DNA of 54,753 nucleotides from Oscillospiraceae bacterium. GTDB taxonomy: Bacteria; Bacillota; Clostridia; Oscillospirales; Oscillospiraceae. The notes below the pieces were generated by a model. The model was not told the origin of the DNA. It worked only from the letters and a program-made list of their open reading frames with translations, and searched no databases. This document shows positions 44,457 through 53,400 of this stretch, piece after piece. Position 1 is the stretch's first letter, and each line of letters opens with the position of its first letter. The position numbers and the translations under genes are program-made. Location of the stretch: positions 1 to 54,753 of the forward strand of contig WRBE01000012.1 in the NCBI GenBank assembly GCA_009779845.1, written 5' to 3'.

Positions 44457-45940
44457 TTCACTCGCATTCATCAGCCCCGCCGGAGTCGGTACGAACCATT
44501 CCTGCTCGAGGGAAACAGGTTTTGAGGATTGTGGGCGTGCTCTTTATGATAGCTGCAATTGTCAGCCTTGTTTTCGGAATTTTGGGCCTGCTCGGTATAG
44601 GACTTCCCGACACATTCTACTTAGATAATACAATTATTGAAGCAAGAACAATCAATGCAAACCAAGATGGTGTACCCATGTGGACCGAAGAATCATGGGA
44701 GAACCTGCAAGAGAACCTTGTTATTGCTAGGACTGTTCTAAACGATAGAGCTTCCACGCAGGAGCAAATTGATACGGCGCGTACTAATTTGCGCAACGCG
44801 ATTGATTCTATGGTGCCCTCAGAAGCGTTTGCCGATATGGAAACTGCCGAGTTTTTACCGGACGGACGGACAGTATCTGTGTTTTTCATGTACTTGATAC
44901 TATTGTTTGTCATTCTTGGTGCCACGGGTATATTAGGGTTTGTTTACAGCGCAACAATCAAGAAAATGCATTTGTTAGGTGTTTTGGGAATCATTAGCTT
45001 CATAGGCGTCGCATTATTAATAATCTTAGCTGTAAACACCCTTGGTCATGAAGTTTTCTTGGCCTTTCTACCGTTTATTTGTCTCCCGATAGCGCATCAG
45101 GTCGGTGTATTTTTAAACAACAGAAAAACATCCATAATCGTTACATTCAGCATTTTGATGGTGATGTCTTTAATTGCCCTCTTCCCCCTCTACTGGATCA
45201 TACGCTCATCGCTCATGTATCTGCATGAAGTCCCCACAATGCGCTTTTTACCGACGAATTGGGTTTTTTCCAATTACCCAAGGGCTTTGGAACGCTTCCA
45301 TTACTTCCTTTATCTGCGTAACACCTTTATTATCGCAGTCCCGGCGGTCGTACTGGGCACCGGCACCGCTATACTGTGTGCCTACTCTTTTGCGCGACTC
45401 AAGTTCAGGGGCAAGAGACTCATGTTCGGGCTTTGCATCGCATCTATGCTTCTGCCGCCTGTTGTAACCCTTATCCCACTGTTTATTATGTTTACAAACT
45501 TCTTCGGCTTCAACAACACGTTCTGGCCGCTCATAATTCCATGGATATGCGGCGGTGGTGCATTTAACATTTTCCTTTTACGCCAATTCTTCCTGACGCT
45601 TCCGAAGGAGCTGGACGAAGCGGCAATGATTGATGGAGCGGGAAGATTACGCATTTTGGTGCAAATCCTTCTCCCATCAATGAAACCTGCCATCATGGTT
45701 GTCGGAATATTTATCTTTATGTTGATATGGAATGACCTGCTTACCCAAATGGTCTATCTGCATGATGAAAGTCTGCACACAATGGCAATGGGACTTCGCG
45801 TATTCTCAGGTTCCTATGGCACAGAATGGCACTTAACCATGGTAGCAACAGTCCTCTCAATTATCCCCGGACTCGTCATCTATATCGTCGGTCAGAAGTA
45901 TTTGGTCGAAGGTATTGTCATGACGGGCATGAAGAACTAG
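44453..45940 (+). CDS. Sugar ABC permease 2 (MalG-like) with an extracytoplasmic FIVAR-like domain
   Basis: The last 265 residues (from about 230) are a typical CUT1 MalG-type permease with the EAA loop ELDEAAMIDGAGRLRILVQILLP. The first 225 residues are extra: a membrane segment (27-49), an exposed region 55-140 holding a FIVAR-like helical unit (SWENLQENLVIARTVLNDRAS...DTARTNLRNAIDSMV, 81-121), then further membrane segments (142-165, 173-193, 200-216). Total length 495 versus about 280 usual. FIVAR units occur mostly in wall-associated proteins. GAAGGAGG lies in the end of the preceding gene. Confidence 0.9.
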   Translation: MIHSHSSAPPESVRTIPARGKQVLRIVGVLFMIAAIVSLVFGILGLLGIGLPDTFYLDNTIIEARTINANQDGVPMWTEESWENLQENLVIARTVLNDRASTQEQIDTARTNLRNAIDSMVPSEAFADMETAEFLPDGRTVSVFFMYLILLFVILGATGILGFVYSATIKKMHLLGVLGIISFIGVALLIILAVNTLGHEVFLAFLPFICLPIAHQVGVFLNNRKTSIIVTFSILMVMSLIALFPLYWIIRSSLMYLHEVPTMRFLPTNWVFSNYPRALERFHYFLYLRNTFIIAVPAVVLGTGTAILCAYSFARLKFRGKRLMFGLCIASMLLPPVVTLIPLFIMFTNFFGFNNTFWPLIIPWICGGGAFNIFLLRQFFLTLPKELDEAAMIDGAGRLRILVQILLPSMKPAIMVVGIFIFMLIWNDLLTQMVYLHDESLHTMAMGLRVFSGSYGTEWHLTMVATVLSIIPGLVIYIVGQKYLVEGIVMTGMKN

Positions 45941-45967
45941 ACACAGAAACGAAAAGGAGAGACTACA

Positions 45968-47074
45968 ATGGCAGGCATTACATTAAAGAACATTTATAAA
46001 GTATACCCGGGGGACGTCACGGCGGTGAACGACTTTAACCTAGAGATTGAGGATAAAGAGTTTATCATTCTTGTCGGCCCTTCCGGATGCGGAAAATCCA
46101 CGACACTGCGGATGGTCGCAGGGTTAGAAGAGATTACAAAAGGCGAACTATATATCGGGGACAGACTAGTAAACGATGTAGAACCCAAGAACAGAGACAT
46201 CGCAATGGTGTTCCAGAACTATGCGCTATATCCTCACATGTCCGTGTATAAAAACATGGCGTTTGGGCTCAAGCTTCGCAAAATGCCTAAAGATGAGATT
46301 GATAAAAAGGTCAGAGAGGCAGCGAAGATTTTGGACATTGAGCATTTGCTGAACCGGAAGCCGAAAGCATTGTCCGGCGGCCAGCGGCAGCGTGTGGCAC
46401 TGGGGCGCGCCATGGTGCGTAACCCGGCGGTGTTTTTGTTAGATGAGCCGCTGTCAAACCTAGACGCAAAGCTTCGTACCTCTATGCGGACAGAGCTGAC
46501 GAAGCTTCACAAGAAACTGCAAACCACCTTTATCTATGTGACCCATGACCAAGTAGAGGCCATGACTATGGGGGATCGCATTGTGGTGATGCATGACGGA
46601 TTTATTCAGCAGGTAGATACACCCCAGAACCTGTACGACAACCCCTGCAACCTATTTGTTGCAGGCTTCATCGGCACACCGCCGATGAACTTCATGGACG
46701 GCACGGTGATGAAAGTGGGCGACCGCTTCATCGCCCGTGTGGGTGACTCAGATTTGCCGCTGCTGCCGAGCCGATTCTCGGATGAGAAGATTGTTCCTTA
46801 CGATGGCAAGCCTGTGGTTGTGGGTATCCGTCCGGAGAATTTGCACTTAGAGCCCGTATACATGGATCAACCCACAACAGGCGTGATTACGGCCAGAGTA
46901 GAGCTTGCAGAACTCATGGGCTCTGAGATTTACGTATACGCCAAGTACGGCGAGAAGAATATCATTGCAAAGGTTCCGCCACAGGCCACAGCAGAAACAG
47001 GAGCAGAGATACAAATTGCGATCAATTGCAATAAGCTCCACCTGTTTGATAAAGAGACTGGGAAGGTAATTTAA
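45968..47074 (+). CDS. ugpC: Sugar ABC transporter ATPase, UgpC/MsmK type (second copy)
   Basis: A 368-residue ATPase with Walker A GPSGCGKS (37-44), the LSGGQRQR signature, the FLLDEP Walker B, the VTHDQVEAM H-loop and a TOBE domain. It lies 27 bases after permease 2 with AAAGGAGA upstream, so it most likely energises the arabinoside importer. Most residues are the same as in the ATPase at 831-1943; differences concentrate in the last 120 residues. It is presumably the native partner of these permeases. Confidence 0.95.
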   Translation: MAGITLKNIYKVYPGDVTAVNDFNLEIEDKEFIILVGPSGCGKSTTLRMVAGLEEITKGELYIGDRLVNDVEPKNRDIAMVFQNYALYPHMSVYKNMAFGLKLRKMPKDEIDKKVREAAKILDIEHLLNRKPKALSGGQRQRVALGRAMVRNPAVFLLDEPLSNLDAKLRTSMRTELTKLHKKLQTTFIYVTHDQVEAMTMGDRIVVMHDGFIQQVDTPQNLYDNPCNLFVAGFIGTPPMNFMDGTVMKVGDRFIARVGDSDLPLLPSRFSDEKIVPYDGKPVVVGIRPENLHLEPVYMDQPTTGVITARVELAELMGSEIYVYAKYGEKNIIAKVPPQATAETGAEIQIAINCNKLHLFDKETGKVI

Positions 47075-47086
47075 TGCTTGGTTTTG

Positions 47087-47275
47087 ATGGCTTGGGATGA
47101 ATTATTTCGTCAACCAAAAATCACAGCAGTGAGAAACGATGTTTTCTTGGTGTGTTCGACATGCTTCACTTATAAAGTACAGAGCAGTTGTTCTATCATA
47201 GAAGCGGGTAAGGCTAGTTCAATTACCGAAAACGTGGAAGATGTCAATGCTTTTTGCAAAAATTTAAACGATTAA
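47087..47275 (+). CDS. Small ORF after the ATPase, doubtful
   Basis: An open frame of 62 residues from the ATG at 47087, starting MAWDELFRQPKITAVRND and containing three cysteines. It has no clear ribosome site (GCTTGGTTTTG precedes it) and no recognised family. It may be a remnant or a non-coding spacer. The stop region contains the operator-like sequence at 47265. Confidence 0.25.
   Translation: MAWDELFRQPKITAVRNDVFLVCSTCFTYKVQSSCSIIEAGKASSITENVEDVNAFCKNLND
47265..47274 (+). promoter_or_regulatory. Operator-like motif upstream of the giant secreted protein
   Basis: TAAACGATTA is the exact reverse complement of the candidate operator at 36655-36664. It lies about 150 bases before the DUF5695-like gene, which could place that gene under the same LacI-family regulator. 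Confidence 0.3.
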
Positions 47276-47421
47276 ATATATATAAAAAACATTTGCATTC
47301 ATGAGAAAAGAGGTGAGTACACGCTGTAGGATTGGATAAGTCCGTGTATAGTATATTGGGATATCAACATGACACTATGTAGTGAACAAAAGCAAACGTT
47401 GACAAAAAAAGGAGTTATACT

Positions 47422-50400
47422 ATGAAACACAGAAGTATCTTAGTTCGTGCCCTTGCAATTTTACTTGTTATCCTGATGCTCCCACTTCAGGCTCTTGCAA
47501 CGGCGGCACCAGCACCACAGCTAGAGATAGAAGCAGTTACTATGGAACTGCTCAACGAACTGTCTGTAGCGGAAGCAGCAATCGAAGAAGCAGAGGTGCC
47601 GGAGGCACCCCTCACAGAGGGCATCGCACCGCAGAGCGGCAGCGTGCCGGCCCATGTTGGCGTGCAAGCCGGGGATGTCAGAATTGAGAATGACAGTCTG
47701 CGGATTGATATCGGCCGTTTGGGCCAAATCACGCGATTGAACATTGTCGATATGGATTTGAACAGACTGACGCCAGCGACAAACCCTTGGCGTGAGATGA
47801 ACTTTGTGGCAAGTGACCACACGTTTGCCTCAAATTTCCGTAATTCTGCGTTGCATCAGTGGATGGGTGAGATGATCTTCTCCGTCCGCAGTGCCGATAC
47901 ACCGGCCGGGCTTGCGGGGCAACCATTTGTGGAAATGGACACCAATCGCACGATGCAAGCGGGCGGACGGGCGACCCACTCTAATCCCGGCGGGGATCCA
48001 AATGTGAATCCGTTCTTCCAAAGAACGCTTCACGAGACTGACGGACGCATCCATGTGCAATTCAACCCGGATGCAAACAACCTTCCCCTCGGGACGGAGA
48101 CAAATCCGTCCGGCGGGGACTTGAATGGCACATGGATGCCCGGTGCACCGAACCGCACTCGGATTATCAGAGACTTCCAAATTGACTCGATCTTTGATTC
48201 TGATACGGAAGACGGCTCGATTTTGTGGACTATTACCATCACCAACCCGGATGACAGCGGTCAATATCTGGAGTTTGGTGATATCGGTCTGCCCATGCTT
48301 TGGAATTCACGTTTTTCACGGGCAACTACAGGGGGCACGATGCCCACAACCAATACTCAGCATGTATATGATAACGCAGTTGTCGCCCATACATTCCAAG
48401 GTGCAGACAGCGGATTTATCAAAGCCATACCGGTACGGGGCGATAACTTTATCGTATTTGCGCCGGTTCCGGAAACAGGCGCACGGATTGAGTACATTGA
48501 CCACTGGACCGGGGGGAATCTGACCTGGGGTGTTGCCAACACGCACCGCCCGCAGAGTATATGGTCTAATGACTCCGGCTCAGGTGTCGCAGGAGATGCA
48601 AACAACTATAACCTGCATGGGATGCAAGTTGCTTATATTCATTCCATGAACATCCGCAACTTTACCGGTACAAGCTATTTCCATGACACAACAAGCGGAT
48701 ATGACACGTATTTTGCAGATTCAGCTCGCTTCCCCGGCGGCTTCAATCCGTTGGCGAACGGCCATGGCAGCCCGTCTGACCCGGCAGCAGAGCCGCTCTT
48801 TACCAGCCTGGTTTTGGCACCGGGTGAAGAGCAAACATATCAGTTTACGTTCCACGCTGTGCGCGGCGGTGACAACACACCGGAAGATGCGCGGGGCGGC
48901 CGCAACAGCCGTATGACACAGACAGAGCTGTTCGATGAAAACGATGACCCAATCAACCAAATGATGGAGCGCGAAATGAACATGCGCACCATTTTGTACA
49001 ACCAAGGCTTGATTGATGCCGTTGCGTTCCCCGGATTCCAACCGGCCATCAACATGCCGACGATGATTGCACTGCGGCATGATCCGGCACAAACAGAAAT
49101 CAACGACGTCGTGGTGTATTGTATTCACGAGAACGATCCGTTTGACGAGAACCACATTCCCGCATGGGGTACACAAGCCGGGCGCAATCGCTCTCGCGTG
49201 GTGAACACAACAGCCGGCCGGGGCGCGCATGGCGCAGGTGCGCCGGGTGTGACAGCAGGGGCCACTCTCCGGGAAGACCTGTCCGGGTATGATGCCCGGG
49301 GCGAATGGGTTTCTGTCTATGAGCTTGATTTTAGCTGTATCGGACATAACACGGTTCGTGTATACTACGATCTGCTCGATGGCGGGGATGTTGTTCGCGG
49401 TGCGTTTACACAGTTCCATTTCAATGTACTGGCAGAGCTCGATGAGCTGACGAGCGCACATGCCGACTTCTTGCGGGAAACGACACAATTCAGCACAGAA
49501 AACTACTTTGAGTTTAAGCGTAACATTGTGTTTGCCCATCTAACCACGACACAGAGACTTGCGCTGACGGATGCAGAAGTACAAGCAGGGATTGATGCAT
49601 GGATTGAAGAACGCGGCGAAGAGGACTTGATTAACCGCATTCAATCTGATCCGCTGTACGGCATCTATTTTGACTGGAATCTGAGTGCGGAGAGTCCGTT
49701 CCGGATCACAAACCACTTGACAGGTGTCAATAACCGTATCTTTGACGCGCAGCCCGCTGCCAATGGAACAATTCCGGCCGTTTGGCGTTGGGGCGATGAC
49801 TGGAGCCATGGCCATGGTATGTTTATGGCAATGGCCAACTATATGGATCCGTCTTATGACAACATTCGCTCGTTAGAAACGTTCCTGATTGACTTTATGT
49901 GGGATCGCTACATGGCGCATCGCCATGATTCCCTCTATGTAAACAACTGGCTGCACAACACGCCGATTCATGGTCAGTGGACAGGTGCCGGTGACACCAG
50001 CCGCTTCTTTGCAACACAAATGGTTGCATGGTCCTTCTTTAACATGTACCGCCTGCAAAGAGCGTTCCCGGAACTGATGGAGTTCCGGCATGATGCACTT
50101 TGGTATCTGGACCGTGCAGCAGGCATTTGGGAGACTTTCCGTACCGCCGGTTGGGCAAATACCTCTACCGGATACTATGGTGAGCAGTTGATTGAGCCTT
50201 TGATGCAGGCGTTGCATGAAGAAGGCCGCACAGAGCGACTTGCAACATTTAGACAGCTTTACGGCAACCTTGCAGGGTCAGGCACCGGCTCGCCGCTCAA
50301 TGCTGCGTGGGCCTTTGGTTCAGAGTTTGAGTATGATAACACGACCGAAGAAGGGTTGTATGCCAGAATCATTGCAATGCGCCGCCATTTTCCGAATCAT

Positions 50401-53400
50401 ACGGCATTGCATCAAGCATCGCAAACCGGCGGCACCGGCGTTGGCGGATTGCGTGCCATGCGTACCTTTGAATGGTCAACCCGTGCAAAGCGCGGTTGGA
50501 ATCCGGCATGGTATCAACATGGTGTTCCCGTATTCCGCGGCGGCGAGTCTTGGTGGAACTTCCAGTACACCACCTCCCTTGCCGGTCACATTATGGATGA
50601 CTGGCTGAGAATGCGCTATGACATCCACCAGTGGGATGATGACAGCATTGCATGGGCAAACCGCGTCAACTATGCGGCAAGCCTTGGTAACTTCAACCAC
50701 GTCAATATGGGGCAGATCAGCGACCGCAGTATTGGCGGCGCAAGTAACACGTACTCCTTGCGTAAGGGTACATTTGGCTCACAAGCTGTACAGGTTTCTG
50801 TAACACCTGTTATGCTAAACGGCTGGGATGACTTTAGTTTGGAAGCACCGCTGTCACTTTCCGGCTCCTTGTTCTCTGTTAGTACAGATGTTGTTGATGA
50901 TCCGCTGTTTGGTATGGTTGCATACGGCGGTGACCTTGTAAGCTATGATGCGGACAACATCGCAGTTCGTCCGCTGGACGGATTTGGACGTCGTGTCCAT
51001 TTCTTAAACGATCGTGTGTATATCACACTGGACAACAATGCGATCACAGAAGCGCGTTTGACAAGAGACGGCTCTCGCGTAGAGCTTGACGTTCGCAACG
51101 AATCAGGCGCAGAGCATATGGCGCGTATTGATACATATGGACTGACACCGGGCTTCTACAGCATCACGGTAGATGGTGTACCCAGCGGCCAATTCTACGT
51201 CAATGCGACACATCGCAACGAAAACGGCACCACCGGCCTTGGATTGCAAGCACGGGAAGGCAGAGCGTTGGCAGTTATCCCCGATGGAGAGGACTTCACT
51301 GTCGTATTCACACGCTTAGCGGACGGTGACGCAATCGAGCCATCTGTCCGATTCGTGCAGCAGTTTGCAAATCCCCGTGCGCTGGAGCAACTGCCGCTGC
51401 TTGCACAAGTGATACACGATGGCTTCCACACCTATGATGTGCAGTGGTCTGTTGTGTCTGCGCCGCAAGGGGCAGAAGTGGAATTCTATTCCGAAACACC
51501 GATTTTGGCAACAGGCAGAACCTTGACACGCTTTAACATGGTGGACTGGGTAGACCGTGACACCAGCCAACTTCGCCGTGCGCTGGTCACGCCGTCCCTG
51601 CCGGGCGTGTATGTGCTGCGCGCAACAATTACTTATGGCCCATACACTGTGTATGAAGAAATTACCATCACGGTAGGCGAAGCGATGGAAGTTGAGCCGC
51701 CTGTTATCCTTGAGCTGGAGTATACACAAGAAGCGAACATGGTCATGCTGGAAGCGTTCGCACAAACCTATGACCGTGCAAACCGCGACATGGAATTCGA
51801 GTGGGAACTGATTTCTTGGCCGTCTGGCGGGCAAGATGCGGCAATCATTGTGCCGGAAAACCCGACAGAGATGATCAACCTCGGCGTGGGCGCAGGATTT
51901 AACGCACGTACGGTTGCAACCCTTGCCGTTCCACGCAGCGGGACTTTCACAATCCGCTTGTCAGTGACAGATATGGGGCAAACCACGGTTCGCTACTTTG
52001 AGGTTGCGGCACATGGTGACTTTAGCATCCGTGCCTACAATGTTGTAACCGGCGCGGGCGACTTGCCCACACTACCGGCGACGGTTCGCGTACCGGTAGG
52101 CGGCGAAATGGAAGACGTAGCCATTAATTGGGGTACGCTGAACCCGGCTCAATTCACCGTGCCGGGTGCCCAAGTGGAACTTACCGGTTCAGCTATGCTG
52201 GACGACGGTTCTGTGATTAGCATTACAACCACAGTTTTCGTTGTCAGAGACGTGACTGCTCGGGAAAATCACGCCTTTGCCGGCACGTTGGCCGCAAGCT
52301 TTACCAACTCAGACCAAGGTGGTATCACCACGGTGCAGCGTCCAACGCCACCGGACGGCACATCCGCTAACTATGGTCCGTCAAGCAACCCGGCCCGTGG
52401 TGCGTGGCATACATGGGGACAGGAAGGATCGTCCCAAACGCTGCAGTACACATGGACAACAGCGCATTTGATTGACCGGTTCGACATGTTTATTATGCGT
52501 CCGGCAAATAACAACTTCCATCCGATTATTGATGATATTTTGGTTCAACGGACGCCGGGCGGCCCATGGATTTCTGTAGAAAACATCCAAGGCGAGCAAC
52601 GGTCAAGCGATGGCGCTTTCGTACCCCTTGCACATGTGTGGAACACCTACACCTTCGAGCCGCAGTTCATCTATGGTCTTCGTTTGGCACTGAGCCCGGG
52701 CGGAAACGGCGGCATCGGTATTGGCATCATGCGCTGGTGGCCACAGGGTTATGCTGCGGAGATTATTGCACCTCCGGTCCCGCTTTATACGCATGACCTG
52801 CAAATTCTCAGGGATGCCGCATTTGAAATGAACGGTGGCAACAGAGAAAGTGGCGGCTCACCAGGTACAACGGCCCGCTTTGCAAACTGGGGAGAATATG
52901 GCGCCGCTTTGAACACAGTGAGAGCCGCAGCAGAAACGGTATTGGCAGCCGCCGCACTGGCACAGCCGACTGTAACACAAGCAGAAATTGACGCGGCGGC
53001 AACAGCCCTTGCCAATGCGATTCTCATGCTTGATCCGGTTGCCGCACAGGCCAACAATCTTGCGTTCCATGCAGCACGTTCCGGGTCAGCGCCTTCACCG
53101 GGCCAAGATCCTAGGGTCAACGCAATCAACAACAATAACATCACCGGAACGGCGGCTTCAAACAGATGGTCAACCTGGGCAAGTCCCGGCCTTCCGAGTT
53201 TGCAAGGGAACCTTGCAGTTCCCGGCGGGAACTTCGGCGTACATTGGCTTCAGTATGACTGGCCGATGGGTGTGCGGATTGATGAGTCTACGATTCACCA
53301 TTGGCGTGATGCTACGACAGGCACCGGCGGCGTGAATACGCCTTCGGTTGTACGGTTCTGGTATCTGCCCATAGGGGTTGCACTACCTGCCGATAACGAT

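Noticed and set aside
48721-49539. 272-residue minus-strand frame inside the giant protein gene
   Set aside because: The plus-strand frame is open throughout 47422-54753 and has family motifs; the antisense frame has none.
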